A program made the translations under genes and the position numbers. DNA of 64,000 nucleotides from Calycina herbarum (Eukaryota > Ascomycota > Leotiomycetes > Helotiales > Pezizellaceae): NCBI GenBank assembly GCA_001414485.1, contig LLEY01000019.1, positions 372,001 to 436,000 of the forward strand. The letters are read 5' to 3'. The notes beneath the pieces were generated by a model that had not been told where the DNA came from, made no database searches, and saw only the letters and a list, made by a program, of their open reading frames with translations. Of this stretch, positions 56,816-64,000 are shown piece after piece; position 1 is the stretch's first letter; every line of letters begins with the position of its first letter.

Positions 56816-59346
56816 ATGTCCACGTTTCTACGACGTTTTGGGAGGAATAAAGAGGATGGTGGGAGGGAAGCAACGACTAGTGGTGCTAACCTCCACCAAG
56901 GAGATGTTTTGAGAGAGGGAAGTCTGAAATTCACGGTTGAACAGGGTGGAAATAATTCAAAGCCGTCGTATCAGGAAGCTTCCGGGGCGCCTGTGGAGTA
57001 TTCCTCGCCGTTGGGTTACACAGTTGGTCCTCTTACCATTCTATTCCTTAACCTGTAAGTTCTTCCGGCCCATACATTCCCAAATCCTGATCTTCATGCT
57101 ATCTAATAACTAATTCTCTAAATTATTCAGTTCCAAAATGGTAGGCACTGGCGTGTATTCGACCCCCGCCTCTGTCCTCTCCGGCACCGGTTCCGTCGGT
57201 TTGGCAATGATATACTGGGTCATCGGCTCTTTGATAGCAGCCAGCTCTTTGAGTGTTTATCTTGAATATGCTTCTTATTTCCCGAATCGATCGGGGAGCG
57301 AGGTTGTTTATTTGGAGCAGGCGTATCCGAGACCGAAATACCTTTTTCCTACGGCTTTTGCTTTTCAGACTGTGATTTTGAGTTTTAGTAGTAGTAATGC
57401 TATTGGTAAGTGATGAATAACGCGAGAATTGGATGGAGGCTAATTGATGTAGTTTTGTCAAGGTATTTGTTCAGGATTAATGGTCATACGCCAAGTGATT
57501 GGGAATTGAAGGGGGTGGGATATTTTACTTTTTCAACCATGATTTTCTTTTCTTCTTGCAAAATGACTGATATTTTTTAGGTTGCCATGGCAGGTTAGTT
57601 TATGATGAGACCGATTCACGAAATCAGAATTCTGGTTCAGCGAGACGACCATGCTAACTTTCAAAACCAGGATACACCGTTGCAGTACTTCGTCAGTACC
57701 TTCCACTCTCCCAAAGTAAAGATAAAACCACTAACACCCACCAGTCCTCCTCTTCCACACCCGCGCCTCATTCTGGCTCTCCAACGGAATTGGCGCTATA
57801 AAACTCCTAACCCTTATCTTGTAACCACCCCCTCAGCCATACCATCAAAAACCATCTAACTTTCCCCAGCGTCTCCCTAACCGGTCTCGTCGTCCTAGGC
57901 GGCAACACCAAAGTCAAAAACCCAACGGCAAACTTCCAAAACTCCTTTGAAGGGACAAGTAGCGAAGCATACGGGTTGACAAACGCCATGGTCAAGATCA
58001 TTTTCTCGTACGCTGGGTATGAGAATGCGTTTAATGTTGTGAATGAGATTAAGAATCCGGTGAAGACTATTAGGAATAACAGTTTTATTGGGTTGTTTGT
58101 GTGAGTACTTCTTTTTCGTATTTTTAAGTTTTAACGAGAAGAGTGGGAGTCCAAGTGGTGGGAAGATGCTAATTTGAGAAAATGAATAGGGTTACGATAT
58201 TATACATCTTGGCGAATATCGCTTATTTTGCCGCTGGTATGTTTCCCTCTCCCCCAGCCCCAATATGTTCAAACATTCACATCCCCCACCCAGTACCCGT
58301 CGCCGAACTCAAGAAATCAAATCAAATAGCCGCCTCCCTCTTCTTCCAAAAGGTCTTCGGAAATAGCGGTGCAGTGCGAGGGTTAAACTTCCTAATCGCC
58401 CTCTCCGCATTCGGAAACCTATTAGCCGTTCTCCTCGGACAATCACGGTTGATCAGAGAGTGTGGCCGGTATGTTCTCCCACTCCCAAAAATGGAAAAGG
58501 GGCAAGCTAATATGGGAGTTAGACAAGGAGTCCTTCCATATCCCCGATTCTGGGCTTCTACAAGACCGTTTGGAACACCAACGGGTCCTTATTTTGTGAA
58601 GTGGCTCTTGACTATTATCATGATTGCTGGTCCACCTGCTGGTGATGCATTTAATTTTGGTATATCCCCTTTTTCAACCTCACAGACTTTTTGTAACTAA
58701 CAAACCCACCAAAAGCCGCGGATCTCGGTTCTTACCCAACAGCATTTTTCAACGTCACAATGGCAGTAGGACTCTTCCTCGTTCGCTGGCGCCGAAACAA
58801 ACTCGCTTTAGGACGTTCAGAATTCAGGGCCTGGGACGCGGTCGTGGTGTTTAATGTCGTCGCTAATCTCTACATCCTAATCATGCCTTGGTATCCACCA
58901 CAAAAGGGAGGTGCGGATGTGAGTTTTTGGTATGGAACTTATGTTGTTGTTGGGATTGCGATGTTAGTTTTTCTCTTCTTTTTGTGTCTACCCCCACCAC
59001 TTTACTTCCTCTCCCGCGCCCAAAATCGTCATACAATCCAGTTACATTCAAATTACTGATGTGTTACCATAGTATCCTGCTCTGCGGAGTCTACTACTTC
59101 TTCTGGGTCTACGCCCTCCCAAAACTAGGAAACTACACTATCCGTCAAGAAATTATTGATCTCGATAATGGAGCTTCCACGCATAGACTTTTGAAGGTTC
59201 CTAATGATGAGTTGGCGAGGTGGGATGAGACTCATGATGCGGTTGGAAGATCGAGGACTATGACTAGGTCAGCTAGTTTGGAGAAGGGGAGTGATGATGG
59301 TAGTGAGACGAAGAACGGTACTAAGGTTGGGGAGGTTGGAGTATGA
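56816..59346 (+). CDS. Amino-acid permease, high-affinity methionine permease (MUP1)-like
   Basis: Twelve exons: 56816-57054, 57131-57405, 57453-57514, 57581-57593, 57671-57691, 57745-57820, 57870-58100, 58190-58236, 58294-58468, 58523-58659, 58716-58962 and 59073-59346, 598 residues. Exons of 13 and 21 nt are required to restore the family reading ELKGVAMAGYTVAVLLLLFH. The first helix holds the APC substrate motif MVGTGVYSTPASVLSGTGS, and GYENAFNVVNEIKNPVKTIR is typical of the loop after helix 6. About 12 membrane helices at the plasma membrane. The N-terminal 65 residues and the Ser/Lys-rich tail are cytosolic. Methionine or related neutral amino-acid uptake is inferred from similarity. Confidence 0.88.
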
Positions 59347-60249
59347 ATGAGAGGGTTTGAGGGGGGGGTTAATATTCCAAGGGCTGATGATGTGAAGGTA
59401 TGAGGAAAGGGGATTGAAATTGGTGGAGTGATTGAACTGGTATTGTGTTGATGGGACGAACAAATGTAATTATGGGAAGAGGGACTGCGGTGTGTGAATA
59501 TAAGAATTTGAAATTCGAAATGTGTTGATAGGTCCGTGATGTAAGAGAAGTGAGAACTCTTTTGAATCAGTAGAATTGAGTAGTAGAGAAATACTTTACT
59601 TAGGGCTTTTTGTTCTCACGCTTCCTGGTGTGTTTTTCTCCACGCGAATGAGCCGGATGATGTTGGGTTACTTGCGGCTTACTCGTGGGTAACCCATGAC
59701 TTACTCGTGAGTAAACCCATGGCTTACTCCGGCGCAACTTACTCTACGAACACCCCATTTCTTATTAAATGAACCCATCTCGAATCTTCACGAATATCAT
59801 CCGGGTGTTCTGATTCTCCTAGAATTTCTCGAACAATCTTTTGTAAATCGTTTCGTACAACCAAGGGAAAAGGAGATGTTCGGAGAATAATGCCTGCTTT
59901 CCTTACCAAGCGAGCAAGGAAATAATTGAAAGTCCTGGTAGCAAGATTCGGCGGTCGAGTTCGTAAAGAGAAGGAACAGAAAAGAGATAGTGGGAATTGA
60001 GAATAGAAAAGCTAGGGGCATCCTTCAAAACAAAAACGGTTATTTAAGTTGCTAAAGAAGCTTCGAATCCGACCATTAAAACGCGAAAATGTTTGAAATA
60101 CCCAAAAGTCTCCATATCGAACGTAAATTCATGCTGTCCGAAAATGCTGAAATTGTAAAGACTCTGTTTGTCCAAGCATGCCCAGAAAAGGTAAACGACC
60201 GTAATACGTACAGTGTAACAACCCATCGAGACCATAACTTCATAATTCA
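59347..60249. other. Intergenic spacer with ACTCGTG-type repeats
   Basis: About 0.9 kb between convergent genes. Near 59655-59745 short words TTACTCGTGAGTAA and TAACCCATG recur several times. No gene seen. Confidence 0.45.
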
Positions 60250-61998
60250 TCAAGCATCCGTAACCTCAAACCTCACCAACAACGAGCACTTAGTCTCCTG
60301 TCCCTTAAGATCAAGCATCCGAATGAATCTCCAACCCGAAGTAACATACGAAAGCCTAACCGCAGTAACCGCAAACATGGGGTTTTTCGCAAAACTATCA
60401 TCACTCTTGATGAGAATGCGAAGGAAAACTAATTCGTTGTCCTCATATTCCCAATCAAGTTGCTCATTCCAGATAGGATCTGTAGCCGGGGGATTCTCGC
60501 CTCGGTGAAGCATACCGAGGGTATGGTGCTTGTAGGCGGATGTTTTGCATTTGGGAGGACTGTTCTCGAGATTGTCGGGATGAATGAGGATACAAGTTAC
60601 GTATGGCTTGATATCATCTTCTTCGCGACCTTCTGGTACTGGTATGTCTGATGCTCCAGCGATATGAAGTGTTAATTTCTTCATCTTGCCGGTGCTCAAG
60701 TGGCCGTTGCCTCCAGCTCGTAAGGCTGCTGGTTTCAATACGTATCCATCGGATCCACTGAATAAAGCTTCGTTGATCTGCATACTGGCACTGAATGTTT
60801 GCCAGTTGAGCGCACATATCTGAGCTCCAATACCCCAGAAGTGAACGGGTTTAAGATTCTTAGAGGATATTCTAGTTCCTTTGGGAAATACACGCATGAG
60901 ATGATGGGCGTTGTGAGCTGAGATTTTCGCACACTGATCTGGCATATGAGCTCTCAGTCCAGACTCGGAAACATTGATAAGATGATGATGTGGGCCGTTT
61001 TTGAGTTCGGCCTCATACCAGGAATTGTCGATCGGTTTCACGGACTGAGCATAAACGCCTATTTCAGCCAGTTCGGGGATAATGCCGACCATTGCAGTTT
61101 CCTTTCTTTTGGCTTTGTAGGCTGTATTGGCTTGTTTTTGCTCATCGTCTTCTTCCTTGTCGCTGGAGCTATCCTCATCAACGGTGTCGCCTATGGCCCA
61201 ATGATGCTCAACGATCACCGCGATTTTGGATCCAAGTTCATCGAGAGTCACATGGGAGCCTCCCTGTTGCTCTTCTGTGCCTTCATCTCTCACAACTTTG
61301 CTAAGAAGCCGATCATCCCAGACCTCCCTCATAATCTGGACGAGGCGCAATTGACCCTTGGCATTACAATGATTCTCAAGGGACAAGAGAATTGGCGCTG
61401 CTCTGTAGCCTTGTTTCTCGGCCGACTCAGCGGCTTCTTTATCCACGTAATCCCGGATGATTTCACAGACTGCTCGAAAAGGGATATGGGATACGAGTGT
61501 GTATCCATGAGTGACTTTTGGCTCGTCTTTATCTTCCTCGTTGTCCCAGGCATCAATCTCGACGCAACGAGCACCTGCATTGAGAACATTTGAATACGCT
61601 TCAGCTGATGAATCCCCGAAAAGCTGATGAGCCATCAAATAGGTGTTGTGGCTTGATGAAATAAAGTATTCTGGCAATGGATAAGATCTGTCGGTTACGT
61701 GAGGTGGGACCTCGATATGAGGGTGGTCGAGAAGAGCCCGCACTTGTTGCCCCAGGTAGTCTGCGTCGTAAAGGCCATCTCGTGGGTTTGTGTCCGAGAC
61801 GATTTTCTCGCCCGCGAGAAATGTTTGAAGGGCATTACTGACACGGAGCTGATTCTTGGTGATGTTGGTTTGTCGAGCACTATGTCCACCTCCTGCTACA
61901 GTGGTGTTGCCAACTTCTTCGCCGTAATCCTCGTCATCATCGGGGTCATCATTGCCAGCGAAGGGATTCAGGGCAGCGAATTTTGAGGAGAACGACAT
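60250..61998 (-). CDS. Phosphoinositide-specific phospholipase C
   Basis: One exon from MSFSSKFAAL, 582 residues; the frame is open upstream to 62154, but that part is not family-like. The X domain begins near residue 105: FISSSHNTYLMAHQL (catalytic His at about 117), VEIDAWDN (metal-binding Glu/Asp) and KVTHGYTL (second His). After an acidic linker (TVDEDSSSDKEEDDEQKQ), the Y domain shows VYAQSVKP, ALNWQTFSASMQINEAL and GSDGYVLKP. A C2 domain (about 460-580) ends the protein. It hydrolyses PIP2 to IP3 and diacylglycerol in Ca2+ signalling. It has no evident PH or complete EF-hand domain, so it belongs to the short fungal PLC type. A large plus-strand ORF opposite it is a shadow. Confidence 0.94.
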   Translation of the reverse strand: MSFSSKFAALNPFAGNDDPDDDEDYGEEVGNTTVAGGGHSARQTNITKNQLRVSNALQTFLAGEKIVSDTNPRDGLYDADYLGQQVRALLDHPHIEVPPHVTDRSYPLPEYFISSSHNTYLMAHQLFGDSSAEAYSNVLNAGARCVEIDAWDNEEDKDEPKVTHGYTLVSHIPFRAVCEIIRDYVDKEAAESAEKQGYRAAPILLSLENHCNAKGQLRLVQIMREVWDDRLLSKVVRDEGTEEQQGGSHVTLDELGSKIAVIVEHHWAIGDTVDEDSSSDKEEDDEQKQANTAYKAKRKETAMVGIIPELAEIGVYAQSVKPIDNSWYEAELKNGPHHHLINVSESGLRAHMPDQCAKISAHNAHHLMRVFPKGTRISSKNLKPVHFWGIGAQICALNWQTFSASMQINEALFSGSDGYVLKPAALRAGGNGHLSTGKMKKLTLHIAGASDIPVPEGREEDDIKPYVTCILIHPDNLENSPPKCKTSAYKHHTLGMLHRGENPPATDPIWNEQLDWEYEDNELVFLRILIKSDDSFAKNPMFAVTAVRLSYVTSGWRFIRMLDLKGQETKCSLLVRFEVTDA

Positions 61999-62802
61999 TG
62001 CGAATGCGAGCCGTTGAGACGGATTATTTTGGATTGATCTTCGTGCTGAAACAAAATGGAAATGGTTGTGGTGTTGATAGAAGAGGTTGCAGGTTCCAAC
62101 TTCCAAGGCTCTTGGTGTGAAGGTTGATGCCGCTTTGCCGTGCACAGCCTCCACTAGCTGACCACTTTATTTTGGCAACCACTCATCCCCTCTTCTCACT
62201 TACAGCAACCTATCTGTGATTAACTAGAGGTTATCGAGCGATAGAGAATTCACTATCAAGGTTGGTAGGTGTGGTTACTTACCCCTCCTCCAATTTCATA
62301 ATGATGACCTTCCTCATCAACTCCTCATCCCTTTGCTAATTTTCAAAACCCGAACTGATTGATCTGATACTTCTGACAGGTTCTCGAAGTCACTTAAGAC
62401 TTTGGCATTATGCATCTGATCGTTTGCATTTGTTTGACCGCTCATCTGATCTGGGGTTCCATGTATGAAACGATCCAGATCCTTTTCGAAAATGTTTGAC
62501 AGCAGAGCAATGAACTCTCCATCCAAATCTAGGGGAGAAATAAAGTTATTTTCTAATTTCTGGATGTTCGATGAGGAGGAGAGTTTTGTTTGGGATGTGA
62601 TAGTTGGGAGTTATTATACCAAGTATCGTCCACAAGCTTGGAGTATATAATGCGTGCTGGTTGCCCTCGATGTTATCATCATCAACATAGCGTCTTATTA
62701 TTGTCATCTTCATTATACTCAAACATTCAAAAGTTGTCCGGTACAACCTCCTCTTATTGTTTTTCCAAATCCCAAAGTTCTTCAGTCTCTCCAGCCATCA
62801 AA
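61999..62802. other. Divergent promoter region
   Basis: About 800 bp between the phospholipase C start and the small secreted gene. A TATA-like GTATATAATG lies near 62641. Short ORFs are not supported. Confidence 0.4.
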
Positions 62803-63107
62803 ATGCAATTCCAAATCCTCACCCTCCTCAGTCTCATGATCGGGCAAACTGTAGCCGTAGCAGGTATATTCCCTTCCACTTCATACATCCTTTTAACAAT
62901 CCAACAACTTCTTATTCGTAATACTAACTCCAACAAATAGTCGCAGCTCCAGCTCCAGTTCCAGTTCCCGTCGCCACTGCAGGTACGCCATGTTCAGGAA
63001 GGATTGATGGTAGCGTAGGGTCGGGATTTTGTGATGGCAAAGGACGTTGTGGGATCGATTCCCCTCCGAATATCTTTAATTTGATCAAGGTCGATACTTG
63101 CGCATAG
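62803..63107 (+). CDS. Small cysteine-rich secreted protein
   Basis: Two exons, 62803-62863 and 62941-63107, 75 residues. A signal peptide (LTLLSLMIGQTVAVA) is followed by a Pro/Val/Ala linker (APAPVPVPVATAG) and a compact domain with four cysteines (TPCSGRID, SGFCDGKGRC, KVDTCA) that could form two disulfides. The intron ends ACAAATAG and keeps phase. The size and cysteine pattern resemble apoplastic small secreted proteins of plant-associated fungi; no family is recognised. It is too short to stand out as an ORF because of the intron. Confidence 0.62.
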
Positions 63108-63865
63108 GGAAGGAGGAGGGTTTGGTCAGTTGGAGGAGGGCGTTTTTGGTTGAGATGGGGGGAGGGGAATGTTGGAATTAGGATAGTTCTTTGGAATTGG
63201 ATTGTTCTATGGAATAAGATCATATTAACTGCGAATTTTGAGACCCAGGCTCGCAGTAGACAAGAAAATCGGCAGTAAATAGCTCGTTCGAAGCCCTGTG
63301 GTTAATAGAGTAAATTGTCCCAAACAGTCGGGAAAATTACCTTGGCTTTCCCTAGAAAGTTGGAACAATGAGGTAGGTAGGCAGGAATTAATCTGATGAG
63401 CCTGGGCAATAAGATTCTATATAGAGAAAATTCCGAATTCTTTTCGTGTTAAAAAAGCCCTGAGCGAAAAAGTGGTAGTAAATATCTGGCCATTCTAACT
63501 TTCTAGTACAATTTAATATTCCTCAAGTACTTTGGAACAATGAGACTTGATTCTTCTGAGACATTTATGTTAATATCTAAGTTATTTCAATTTTTTGTTG
63601 TCAATTATTTAGAAAAAGAGGTAGGAAGCTGATAGTTACTGCCGCTTTTACCGTCTAACGCGAGCCCCACCTACACCCGACAGGGGTTCCCGCGTAAAGC
63701 TGTTTCGCGGATTTCGTGTTGGAGCGCGTTTGTCTGTCACGAAATTTACATCGCCAACACCAACGTTTAATCTCGACTACGAACAATACCAGGATGGAAT
63801 AGGAGGAAATGGAAAACGACTCTCGATGAAGTTACACTTTTCAATCTGCCCTCGAGCTCGCAGCC
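63108..63865. other. AT-rich intergenic spacer
   Basis: About 760 bp. It holds the upstream region of the gene at the right edge. Nothing else seen. Confidence 0.4.
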
Positions 63866-64000
63866 ATGGTAGAGCCAGCGGGGACAATACAGCCTACACT
63901 GAGTTCCCTCCCAGAGAGACCCCCTACACCTCCGAAAGAGTCAAATCGAAACGAAAGCAAAGGGAGCTTTATCAAACGATTCTTTCTCGGTGACTCGGCC
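63866..64000 (+). CDS. Start of a gene cut by the window edge
   Basis: The ATG at 63866 opens a frame that runs to the last base (45 codons) with coding-like content: a Pro-rich segment (LSSLPERPPTPPKESNRNES) and a basic/aromatic stretch (KGSFIKRFFLG). Earlier ATGs upstream give very short frames. No domain can be named from so little. Confidence 0.5.
   Translation, partial: MVEPAGTIQPTLSSLPERPPTPPKESNRNESKGSFIKRFFLGDSA

Noticed and set aside
60946..61593. 215-codon plus-strand ORF inside the phospholipase C gene
   Set aside because: It is the complementary strand of a well-supported PI-PLC X-domain region with intact catalytic motifs; no independent domain.
1..64000. tRNA or rRNA genes
   Set aside because: No cloverleaf with a proper T-loop box and no rRNA-like conserved stretch was recognised by eye; a tRNA scan would be needed to be sure.

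Overview
The window is nuclear DNA of a filamentous ascomycete (Pezizomycotina). Genes carry many short GT-AG introns of about 48-72 nt with fungal branch-point motifs (CTAAC, CTGAC), have no operons, and are separated by 0.3-2.5 kb spacers. The content (secreted cutinase-family esterase, alpha-L-rhamnosidase, PL3 pectate lyase, rhamnogalacturonan acetylesterase, DUF3176 protein, fungal STAND/NLR-type N-terminal domain) fits a plant-associated saprobe or pathogen. A leotiomycete is my guess, not something the sequence proves. I saw no tRNA, rRNA or CRISPR.

Layout. 0-18 kb: PQ-loop membrane protein, short-chain dehydrogenase, cutinase/acetylxylan esterase, GH78 rhamnosidase, PL3 pectate lyase, MYND zinc-finger protein, a small conserved protein, a coiled-coil protein and a secreted HD-domain hydrolase. 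18-28 kb: Dal5-like MFS transporter, two related small secreted-protein loci (the second broken), a Ser/Pro-rich protein, MPDU1 and a 115-residue chromodomain protein. 28-35.4 kb: gene-poor, AT-rich DNA with two strongly diverged tandem-repeat arrays (period about 206 bp, and about 98/197 bp) flanking a proline-rich gene, plus transposon-like debris. 35.4-43 kb: a membrane protein, a striking fusion of a fungal STAND/NLR-type N-terminal domain to a C-terminal Ras-like GTPase, and a tandemly duplicated pair of unknown charged proteins. 44-50 kb: rhamnogalacturonan acetylesterase with a GC-AG intron, ACC-synthase-like aminotransferase, and a DUF3176 protein interrupted by one in-frame TAG. 50-64 kb: SET-domain protein with Cys-rich C-terminal repeats, TfdA/TauD-type dioxygenase, methionine-permease-like transporter with micro-exons, PI-specific phospholipase C, a small Cys-rich secreted protein, and the start of one more gene at the right edge.

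How genes relate. The first 12 kb brings together three secreted or surface enzymes acting on cutin/xylan ester bonds, rhamnose side chains and polygalacturonan; the rhamnogalacturonan acetylesterase at 44 kb extends that pectin theme. The most unusual item is the STAND-N/Ras fusion (37472-39938), followed directly by a duplicated lineage-specific gene pair. Exon structures were derived by hand: splice sites were chosen so that phases match and family motifs are restored. Totals divide exactly by three for every multi-exon model reported as intact.
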